From DATMNR01 sp963702765 (GTDB lineage: Bacteria; Chloroflexota; Ktedonobacteria; Ktedonobacterales; Ktedonobacteraceae), in the NCBI GenBank assembly GCA_963702765.1, contig CAVPEB010000006.1:1-46165 (forward strand): a stretch of 46,165 nt of DNA, in the 5' to 3' direction. Under the pieces are notes generated by a model. The model did not search any database. It worked only from the letters and a program-made list of their open reading frames with translations, and was not told the DNA's origin. The translations under genes and the position numbers were made by a program. Of the stretch, positions 19,305 through 26,410 are shown piece after piece. The stretch's first letter is position 1. Each line of letters begins with the position of its first letter.

Positions 19305-19340
19305 TACAGTAGTGGCATCAACATGAATTAGGAGTAAACT

Positions 19341-20065
19341 TTGCTTATGAAGCCAAAACATATCATCGCAGGTAGTACCAGTATGATAGAAAGTCAGGGT
19401 ATTATGCAATTGGGGCCGGTAATACGATATGGATTGGGTATCACCGGAAAATCAGACTCCCAAATTATGCTATCTTGGCACAGCGGGTGGGGACGCTTCA
19501 GAGTGGACGAAAAGTTTTTATACTGCCTGTATGGGTAATCATATATTCCCGAGTCATGTAGAACTATTTCCAATGCCCAATGTACACGACGTTCGTAAAC
19601 ATTTGCTTGAACAGGATATGATCTGGGTCGGTGGAGGTTCTGTAGCAAACTTACTGGCAGTTTGGCGGGTACATGGCTTAGATCAAATACTGCGAGATGC
19701 CTGGGAAAACGGGGTCGTTCTGGGTGGAATAAGCGCTGGCTCGATATGCTGGCATACCGGCGGTACGACAGACTCATTTGGCGTAGATCTTCGTCCTGTT
19801 ACAAATGGGCTAGGCTTCCTGCCATACTCCAATGGCGTGCATTATGATAGCGAAGAACGTCGACGTCCCTTATTCCAGCAGTTGATTGCAGATGGCACAC
19901 TTGGCGAAGGGTACGCAACTGATGATGGAGTAGCCTTGCACTATAGAGACAGCAAGCTCCATAAGGTCATTGCTGATACACCAGACAAGTATGCGTATCA
20001 TGTGATAAAGACTGATGATGGCAGTTAAGGAAACTCGTTTAGATGCCGAGCTTTTAACGCTATAG
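19341..20065 (+). pseudogene. S51-family (dipeptidase E-like) peptidase, two frameshifts
   Basis: Class I glutaminase-like serine peptidase of the S51 family (PepE/cyanophycinase relatives), which hydrolyses Asp-containing dipeptides. Homology runs from IIAGSTSM through GLGITGK, then, after skipping one base near 19452, QTPKLCYLGTAGGDASEW, MIWVGGGSVANLL, and the nucleophile GGISAGSICWHTGG. After skipping another base near 20023, the tail reads VKETRLDAELLTL. The start could be TTG 19341 (AGGAG 6 nt upstream) or ATG 19347. The usual N-terminal GGGGF is also absent (GSTSM instead). The catalytic serine is intact. It follows SdpI and probably belonged to that operon. Confidence 0.75.
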
Positions 20066-20145
20066 TATTGATAGTCTACTCTTTTGTCATTTACCAACGC
20101 TACACAGTTGAGGGTAAAGAACCACTTTCGCCACTATTTGATTCT
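20053..20145 (+). pseudogene. C-terminal remnant of a second SdpI-like gene
   Basis: In the frame of 20062 the DNA reads IVLIVYSFVIYQRYTVEG and then KEPLSPLFDSG. This matches the end of the intact SdpI upstream (IYSYVCYRQQMKEEN, then EPLSPPFDSDN) at about half of positions, including the terminal EPLSPxFDS. No start codon or upstream part survives: the S51 reading frame abuts or overlaps it. The 3' end overlaps the last codons of pth on the other strand. This is most simply the tail of a duplicated sdpI replaced or deleted by whatever joined it to the S51 gene. Confidence 0.65.
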
Positions 20146-20829
20146 GGAGTACAGAACTTGATTTTCCTGCTCCATTTGTGCCGCCTCACGCTTCAGACGA
20201 GCTTTTTCTTGTCGTTCTTGCTGGCGTTGTAGTCGCTCTGCTTCTTTGCGAGCTGCTTCTTCAGGGTCGGTATTAACAACATTCATCGTTGAACTGAGGC
20301 CTTGCCTGATCACCAGTTCTATGGCCTCGACTGCCCTATCTTCGCCTATCTCAAGGAGGATGCGTTCATCATGTGTTGGTACACCCAACACATGGTCTTT
20401 GCCTTTGATATGACTGTTGGCAGAACGTCCAATGCCGACACGCAATCGTGGGAAATCGTTCGTGTGAAGGTGATGAATAATATCAATCAGCCCATTGTGT
20501 CCTGCGGCGCTACCTCTTGCTCTCAGGCGAACTTTTCCAACCGGCAGGTCTAGATCATCGTAAACCACTAGCACATCTTCTGGCTGAATTTTATACCAGC
20601 GGACGAGTTCACCGACCGCTTGACCGCTGAGATTCATAAATGTAATCGGCTTAGCCAGTACCACTTTCTCGAGACCAATTGAGCCGCTTGCTAATATTGC
20701 CCGGTTACGTCGTTCAGACCATTTCCAGCCAAATTTCGTGGCAAACTTATCTACCACTCGAAAACCCACATTGTGCCGTGTCTGTTCATATTCAGATCCA
20801 GGATTTCCTAAGCCTACAACCAGTTTCAT
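20134..20829 (-). CDS. pth: Peptidyl-tRNA hydrolase with long basic C-terminal helix
   Basis: 231 residues against ~190 for the usual enzyme. It recycles peptidyl-tRNA released from stalled ribosomes. The fold is complete: VVGLGNPGSEYEQTRHNVGF with the catalytic histidine, KPITFMNLSGQAVGEL, YDDLDLPVGKVRLR, GSAAGHNGL and FPRLRVGIGR. Residues ~190-231 add a highly charged, probably coiled helix (EAARKEAERLQRQQERQEKA). Start ATG 20829. It lies 6 bp after the phosphoesterase gene, so the two are co-transcribed. Together with tmRNA in this window it is a second ribosome-rescue gene, though 20 kb away. Confidence 0.95.
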   Translation of the reverse strand: MKLVVGLGNPGSEYEQTRHNVGFRVVDKFATKFGWKWSERRNRAILASGSIGLEKVVLAKPITFMNLSGQAVGELVRWYKIQPEDVLVVYDDLDLPVGKVRLRARGSAAGHNGLIDIIHHLHTNDFPRLRVGIGRSANSHIKGKDHVLGVPTHDERILLEIGEDRAVEAIELVIRQGLSSTMNVVNTDPEEAARKEAERLQRQQERQEKARLKREAAQMEQENQVLYSRIK

Positions 20830-20835
20830 AGTTGC

Positions 20836-22404
20836 CTACCGGCCATATTCCAGGCGTACTGCGAGGTATTGTGGTAGCCCTGCCTTAATGATCTTTTCCT
20901 GTGTCGTTTCAAACTCGTAGGGGACACGATAAAACTCAAAGCCACGTTCAGTATCGTAGATCATAAAAGCTGCTCGTGGATCTCCGTCGCGTGGCTGTCC
21001 TACTCCTCCAGGATTGATAATAGCTCGATATCCATCTTCAACTTCCCATAGACCTTCAGGTGGATCAATCATTTCATTCGTTACTTGAATCATGCTCTGG
21101 CTAAGCCCTAAAAGTGTAAGCAATTCCTCAATTTCACCATTTAATTGATCGTCTGATTCAACCACAGCAGGTTCAAGAGACATCTCAAACGTATCCTGCT
21201 CTGTATCATCCTTTTGAATTGTGTTCTCGCCGCCAGTCTCTTCAATAACGTTTGGATCAACTACATCTTGATAGAAATCTTCACTACTTGCAGTAATCAT
21301 CTGATCATTTATATCTTCGTCCAAAGTATCTTCAGTTTGCGGAGCAGTAATCTCATCGCTGTTATCTACTGTACCAATAACAGCATCTTCAGATTCAGTA
21401 TGAGAACCTTTTGTTGGATCGCCAGAAATAGCATCTTCAGCGTGGCTGTCTTCAACAAATTCTGATGTCTCTGGCTCAGTAGTTAAAGCAGAAGGCACTT
21501 CAGTTATGGTTGTTTCCTTCGTAAGTGGATCATCGTCCCCTTCTGCAGTGATTTCATTATCCTCTGATAACACGAGGCCATTCGTGGTCGCTTCAGGATG
21601 TTCCTCCACTTTTATCACATCTACCACATCGTGAAGTTGCTCGTCAGAAGACAAACTACTCTTCTTATCATCAGCTATGATTGCACTTTCCTCCACTTCA
21701 ATGTGATCGGTATTCGCTGGCTCTTTCAATGCCCTATCTGTAGTTCCATTCACTGTGGATGAAAGTGTAGCTTGTTGAGTTGGTGCTTGTACAGCTATCA
21801 TTTCTTCGGTTTCGATATTATCGTCATCAATATGATGCTCAAAACCATTTGATCTTTGAAAAACCTGGGTCGGCTCATCACCTTGAAGAGGAAGAGTGGG
21901 TGCATTGGAAAATGCATCTGGCTGTTGAAAAATTACAGGTACATGGGTATGTCCTACCAGGCAATAACGGCTACTGAAGTACTGAAAACTCCGTTCTGCC
22001 AACATCTCCGATGTCAAATACTCCCACAAAGGACCATAGGGGCTGCCATGCACGAGCGTGCATTCACCAATTTCTAGACGCTCTGGTAAATTTGTAAGAA
22101 AAGTGCGGTGTTCTTCAGTTAATTGCTCCGCTGTCCACTCAGCCGATATACGTGCCGCTGCGCTAAAGTCCTCCAGGTCAATTTTGCCTACAGCAGCCCA
22201 GTCATGATTGCCAGCTATGATCACATCTGTACGCTCACGCAGTTTCAGTATGCATTCATTGGGGTCTGGTCCATAACCGACCAGGTCTCCAAGGAACCAT
22301 ATTTGCTCGATCGGCTTTTCTTGCTTTAGCTCGTCGATCTTCGCTAGTACTGCTTCCAGTGCTTCCAGGTTTGCATGTATATCAGAAAAAATGGCGTAAC
22401 GCAT
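20836..22404 (-). CDS. Calcineurin-like phosphoesterase (YfcE/MPE type) with huge acidic insertion
   Basis: 522 residues; normal relatives have about 240. All metal ligands of the dinuclear site are present: D8 and H10 (SDIHA), D40 (GDLVGYGPD), N66/H67 (GNHD), H119 (LVHGSP), and H152/H154 (GHTH). The last strands, INPGGVGQPRDGDPRAAFMI, close the fold. Between them, at the loop after GHTHVPVIFQQ (about residues 163-440), lie ~280 residues very rich in D, E, S, T, N and V with few aromatics and no obvious secondary structure. This insert is in frame and free of stops. The enzyme probably cleaves phosphodiesters or phosphoprotein/nucleotide substrates; relatives are diverse. Start ATG 22404; first gene of the pth operon. 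Confidence 0.85.
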   Translation of the reverse strand: MRYAIFSDIHANLEALEAVLAKIDELKQEKPIEQIWFLGDLVGYGPDPNECILKLRERTDVIIAGNHDWAAVGKIDLEDFSAAARISAEWTAEQLTEEHRTFLTNLPERLEIGECTLVHGSPYGPLWEYLTSEMLAERSFQYFSSRYCLVGHTHVPVIFQQPDAFSNAPTLPLQGDEPTQVFQRSNGFEHHIDDDNIETEEMIAVQAPTQQATLSSTVNGTTDRALKEPANTDHIEVEESAIIADDKKSSLSSDEQLHDVVDVIKVEEHPEATTNGLVLSEDNEITAEGDDDPLTKETTITEVPSALTTEPETSEFVEDSHAEDAISGDPTKGSHTESEDAVIGTVDNSDEITAPQTEDTLDEDINDQMITASSEDFYQDVVDPNVIEETGGENTIQKDDTEQDTFEMSLEPAVVESDDQLNGEIEELLTLLGLSQSMIQVTNEMIDPPEGLWEVEDGYRAIINPGGVGQPRDGDPRAAFMIYDTERGFEFYRVPYEFETTQEKIIKAGLPQYLAVRLEYGR

Positions 22405-22526
22405 AATTAGTTCACTCTATTCAAGCATATTGTCATATGATATGTGACGCTATTCTATCATGTTTATTCCAACGATGCTAGTAGGTTTCGGGGAATGTGT
22501 GTGAATATGCTCCTTGTCAGCGTTCA

Positions 22527-22556
22527 TTTACATTCAGAACCTCTTTATTGTTATAT
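22527..22556 (+). promoter_or_regulatory. Possible promoter of the Tat-exported phosphoesterase
   Basis: TTTACA (22527-22532), 18-nt spacer, TTATAT (22551-22556), 21 bp before the start codon; the close distance leaves a very short leader that still contains AGGAAGAAAGG as ribosome-binding site. Confidence 0.35.
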
Positions 22557-22577
22557 TTGTAGGAAGAAAGGATTTGT

Positions 22578-23855
22578 ATGGTTCTGCGACAGTGGTTCAG
22601 TACACGACTATCACGTCGTCGAGTGATACGCAACTTCGGCTTACTTGCAGGCGCTGGTCTCTCAATCGACGCTGGTATTTTTGCAGCCAGTAAAGTATAT
22701 GCCGCAAAGTTTGTAAGCAAAAACCCGATCAATCATATCCTGATTGCTTGTCAGGAAAATCACTCCTTCGATAATTATTTTGGCTATTATCCACGAGCCG
22801 GAGCATTTGGAGTTCCTTCTAACTACTCACAGCCAGATGGCAATGGTGGTAACGTTTCGCCTCAACACGCTTTCTTACCAATCACGCTCGATCCCTCACA
22901 TACCTGGCAGTCCATTCATAGCGAATGGAATAATGGTCACATGGATGGTTTTTATACCACCGATGGATCTACAGCCCTCAACTACTTTGATGGTTCAGAT
23001 CTGGGCTACTACTACAGCCTGGCTGATTCCTTTACTCTGTGCGGCAACTATTTCTGCTCGGTACTTGGCCCCACTACGCCAAATCGCCTCTCTCTTGTAT
23101 CAGGCACTGCTGGTGGTAATACGTCAGATACCCTGTCGCCAGGCAGTGTTGATTGGCCAACGATTGCAGATGTGTTAGATGCCCATCATGTGTCCTGGAA
23201 GTGTTATAACCTTGGCCTTGGTCTGGGAAGCACAGGCTCGCTAGAACAATTTAATGGACTTTCCTACTTCAAAAAATGGCAGAATGACCGCCGTCTTCAA
23301 TTTACTGAAGATGATTATCATGCTGACTTACAGGCTGGAACTTTACCCCAGGTATCTTTTCTCATTACAGAGGCACTCATCAGCGAACATCCACCCGCAG
23401 ATATTCAATCTGGGCAACACAGCATGTCGGAAGTAATCAATGCTTTAATGTCCTCTAGTTCATGGGGCAGTTCTGCATTATTCCTTACATACGACGAAGG
23501 CGGTGGGTTTTTCGATCACGTAGCGCCTCCCCAGTTTGATGCCTATGGACTTGGAATACGCGTGCCAATGTTGGTAATTTCCCCATATGCAAAGCGCGGT
23601 TATGTTTCAGGGCAGCTTTATGAACACAGCTCTATCCTGAAGTTCATTGAAAGACGTTTTCAATTGCCAACATTGGCAAGTATCAATCACCAGTTCGATA
23701 CTTCGACTCCAGGAACTAATAATGACGCGGCCAATGGCAATCCAACAGGCCCTGCAGAGCCTCCGCGTGATGGTTTGAGACAGATCAGTGATTTCTACGA
23801 GGTCTTCGATTTCACACAAAACACGAATTATCATCCGACTCTTTCACATATGTAA
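22578..23855 (+). CDS. Tat-exported phosphoesterase (phospholipase C / acid phosphatase family)
   Basis: 425 residues of the PF04185 family (bacterial PlcC/AcpA). A twin-arginine signal is clear: SRRRVIRN at residues 12-19 followed by a hydrophobic stretch and a likely cleavage after KVYAA (about residue 43). Conserved metal and active-site segments follow: CQENHSFDNYFGYYP, SEWNNGHMDGFY, FTLCGNYFCSVLGPTTPNR, and the C-terminal FLTYDEGGGFFDHVAPP. Secreted or lipid-facing, it removes phosphate from phospholipids or other phosphoesters, often under phosphate limitation. No Pho-box was found. Start ATG 22578 with AGGAAGAAAGG upstream. It is followed directly by a 47-nt perfect palindrome. Confidence 0.88.
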   Translation: MVLRQWFSTRLSRRRVIRNFGLLAGAGLSIDAGIFAASKVYAAKFVSKNPINHILIACQENHSFDNYFGYYPRAGAFGVPSNYSQPDGNGGNVSPQHAFLPITLDPSHTWQSIHSEWNNGHMDGFYTTDGSTALNYFDGSDLGYYYSLADSFTLCGNYFCSVLGPTTPNRLSLVSGTAGGNTSDTLSPGSVDWPTIADVLDAHHVSWKCYNLGLGLGSTGSLEQFNGLSYFKKWQNDRRLQFTEDDYHADLQAGTLPQVSFLITEALISEHPPADIQSGQHSMSEVINALMSSSSWGSSALFLTYDEGGGFFDHVAPPQFDAYGLGIRVPMLVISPYAKRGYVSGQLYEHSSILKFIERRFQLPTLASINHQFDTSTPGTNNDAANGNPTGPAEPPRDGLRQISDFYEVFDFTQNTNYHPTLSHM

Positions 23856-23901
23856 CAGAGATGCATCCTGGAATGGCAGCCATTCCAGGATGCATCTCTG
23901 T
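23855..23901. terminator. 47-nt perfect palindrome after the phosphoesterase gene
   Basis: Arms of 23 nt (23855-23877 and 23879-23901) are exact inverted copies around a single A at 23878; the arm begins ACAGAGATGCATCCTGGAAT. It overlaps the last base of the stop codon. As RNA it would fold into a very stable hairpin and stop transcription before the carboxylase operon, but no T-run follows, so rho-independent termination is uncertain. A recombination or protein-binding site is an alternative. Confidence 0.6.
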
Positions 23902-23915
23902 CGCACTCCTAATCC

Positions 23916-23944
23916 TTGACGCCCTCATTCTACGGTGTTATTCT
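23916..23944 (+). promoter_or_regulatory. Promoter of the branched-chain acyl-CoA operon
   Basis: TTGACG (23916-23921), a 17-nt spacer and TATTCT (23939-23944), about 70 bp before the carboxylase start. Its position inside the longest open frame supports the downstream ATG 24014 as the true start. Confidence 0.6.
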
Positions 23945-24013
23945 GCAACCAGCAAACTCAGACGCCATCTACCACGTCTGCAACAGGGTTGTCGAGAGGA
24001 ACAGACAAACAGT

Positions 24014-25621
24014 ATGGGTATCATCGAAACTCGTATAGAGCGCAATAGCCTCGAATTTCAAGAAAACACACACTTTCACCAACAACTCTTAGATCAGCTT
24101 TCGGAACGCGTACAACAGGTACAACAGGGCGGTGGAGAACATGCAATAGCCAGACATCGCAAGCGTAATAAACTACTTGCGCATGAACGAGTGCAGTTAC
24201 TATGCGATCCTGATACACCGTTCCTGGAATTCAGTTCACTGGCTGCATGGAACATGTATCATCACGAAGCACCCTCGGCAGGCATAATAACAGGTATCGG
24301 GCTTGTTGAGGGGCAGGAATGCATGATTGTTGCAAACGATGCCACTGTAAAGGGTGGCACCTACTACCCAATAACGGTAAAGAAACACCTGCGAGCGCAA
24401 GAAATCGCTGAACAAAACCATTTGCCTTGCATTTATCTTGTCGATTCAGGTGGTGCATTTTTACCATTGCAGGCTGATGTCTTCCCAGATCGAGATCACT
24501 TTGGACGTATCTTTTATAACCAGGCACGCATGTCTAGCCAGCGTATTCCTCAGATCGCAGCAGTAATGGGTTCATGTACAGCCGGAGGAGCTTATGTTCC
24601 TGCCATGAGCGACGAAACGGTAATCGTGCAGGGAAACGGCACAATTTTCCTGGGAGGTCCGCCTTTGGTGAAAGCAGCAACTGGTGAAGAAGTAAGCGCC
24701 GAGGATCTGGGCGGAGCTGATGTTCATTGCCGCATTTCAGGAGTCACTGATCACTATGCAATGAATGACGAACACGCCCTTGCAATCTGTCGCAGCATCG
24801 TCTCCAATCTCAATCGACGGAAATATATTCCCTGGGAGATTACAGATCCCGAGCCTCCACTTTACGATACCAATGAACTCTTAGGAATAATCCCAAAAGA
24901 TAACCGTAAAAGCTATGACGTACGCGAAATAATTGCGCGTCTTGTCGACGGAAGTCGTTTTCACGAATTTAAAGAGCTTTACGGCACAACACTGGTATGC
25001 GGCTTTGCGCGGTTAATGGGTTATCCTGTAGGAATCATCGCTAATAATGGCATTCTTTTCTCGGAAAGCGCGCTCAAAGCTACCCACTTCATTGAACTTT
25101 GCGCTCAACGTCAAACTCCTCTGATCTTCTTACAAAACATTACTGGCTTCATGGTAGGACGACAGTATGAAAACGGTGGTATTGCTAAAGATGGAGCAAA
25201 GATGGTAATGGCCGTTGCCAATGCCCCAGTTCCTCGTTTCACCGTCATTATCGGCGGATCATTCGGCGCGGGTAATTATGGGATGTGCGGGCGCGCATAT
25301 TCTCCAAGGCAGTTATGGATGTGGCCTAACGCACGTGTCTCGGTCATGGGTGGTGAACAGGCGGCAAGTGTTCTTGTGACCGTTCGCAAAGAGGGACTAT
25401 CCACGCATGGTAAAACCATGAGTGAAGAGGAAGAGATCGCTTTCAAACAGCCTATTCTGGATAAATATGAAGAAGAGGGCAATCCATATTACAGCACAGC
25501 TCGTCTCTGGGACGATGGAATTATTGACCCTCGTGACACGCGCAACGTACTCGCACTGGGGATTGCAGCTTCCTTAAATGCTCCAATGCCAGATACACCC
25601 TTTGGGGTATTCAGAATGTAA
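24014..25621 (+). CDS. Acyl-CoA carboxylase carboxyltransferase subunit (3-methylcrotonyl-CoA type)
   Basis: 535 residues, the usual length for MccB/LiuB. It transfers the carboxyl group from biotin to an acyl-CoA, most likely 3-methylcrotonyl-CoA in leucine degradation, judging from neighbours and from IYLVDSGGAFLPLQADVFPD, HFGRIFYNQARMS and FLQNITGFMVGRQYE, all typical of MccB. Both crotonase-like halves are present, with oxyanion glycines in GSCTAGGAYVPAMSDE and GGSFGAGNYGMCGRAY. I start it at ATG 24014: the open frame extends to 23861, but that extension encodes the palindrome and the promoter. A propionyl- or geranyl-CoA substrate is possible. The next gene starts 12 bp downstream. Confidence 0.9.
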   Translation: MGIIETRIERNSLEFQENTHFHQQLLDQLSERVQQVQQGGGEHAIARHRKRNKLLAHERVQLLCDPDTPFLEFSSLAAWNMYHHEAPSAGIITGIGLVEGQECMIVANDATVKGGTYYPITVKKHLRAQEIAEQNHLPCIYLVDSGGAFLPLQADVFPDRDHFGRIFYNQARMSSQRIPQIAAVMGSCTAGGAYVPAMSDETVIVQGNGTIFLGGPPLVKAATGEEVSAEDLGGADVHCRISGVTDHYAMNDEHALAICRSIVSNLNRRKYIPWEITDPEPPLYDTNELLGIIPKDNRKSYDVREIIARLVDGSRFHEFKELYGTTLVCGFARLMGYPVGIIANNGILFSESALKATHFIELCAQRQTPLIFLQNITGFMVGRQYENGGIAKDGAKMVMAVANAPVPRFTVIIGGSFGAGNYGMCGRAYSPRQLWMWPNARVSVMGGEQAASVLVTVRKEGLSTHGKTMSEEEEIAFKQPILDKYEEEGNPYYSTARLWDDGIIDPRDTRNVLALGIAASLNAPMPDTPFGVFRM

Positions 25622-25633
25622 AGGAGTGGCTCG

Positions 25634-26408
25634 ATGCCAACATATGCTCATATTACTGTGGAAAGAAGTCACCAGGACAAGATTGCCACCATTACCATGC
25701 GTCGACCAGAAGTGCATAACGCATTTAACAAACAACTTATTCTCGACTTAATGTCTGCATTCACCGATTTAGAAACCGATTCACAGCTACACGCTGTGGT
25801 ATTGACAGGGGATGGCCCATCATTTAGTGCTGGCGCCGATTTGAAGATGATGCAGGAATCGGCAGTATATACACATGAACAAAACCTGGGCGACGCGCTA
25901 CGCCTGGCTGAACTCTTTGAGACTATCAACAACTTTCCTTGTCCTGTGGTAGCACGTGTAAATGGCACTGCCATGGGAGGCGGATTGGGATTAATTGCTG
26001 TTTGTGACATCGTGATCGCAGTCGGAGGCGCGCGTACTGGCTTTTAGCGAGGTGAAGTTAGGTATTGCACCAGCGGTCATCTCACCCTACGTGGTACGCA
26101 AAATTGGTGAGACGCATGCTCGTGTTTTATTCGTGACAGGTGAACGATTCACTTCAACCCACGCTCAGCACATTGGCCTTGTGCATATCGTCACGAAACC
26201 TGAAGACCTCGATGCGACCGTCAGTAAAACTGTGAGCGAGTTACTCTCTGGCGGGCCACAGGCCATTCGTGCCTGCAAAGCCCTTGCATTGAAGGTAGGC
26301 CAGATGGATCGCGATTCGGCTCGCACTTATACTGCCGAAACGATTGCCACGTTACGAGTAAGTTCAGAGGCCCAGGATAGATTGCGCGCTTTCCTGGAAA
26401 AAAGATAA
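25634..26408 (+). pseudogene. Enoyl-CoA hydratase (probably methylglutaconyl-CoA hydratase), one frameshift
   Basis: Crotonase-fold hydratase, about 257 residues if continuous. The N-terminal part shows TMRRPEVHNAFNKQLI, the oxyanion loop SFSAGADLKMM and NGTAMGGGLGLIAVCDIVIA; the C-terminal part continues SEVKLGIAPAVISPYVVRKIG to the end. The break is at a TTTT run (26042-26045): dropping one T joins TGF to SEVKLG and recovers the strictly conserved motif. Only one base separates it from a normal gene, and the flanking genes of the same operon are intact, so a sequencing error is plausible. In liu operons this enzyme follows the carboxylase product, hydrating methylglutaconyl-CoA to HMG-CoA. 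Stop 2 bp before the next start. Confidence 0.85.
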
Positions 26409-26410
26409 TA

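Noticed and set aside
23861..24013. N-terminal extension of the carboxylase subunit from 23861
   Set aside because: It encodes the palindrome and the promoter, has no ribosome-binding site, and family homology begins at 24014.
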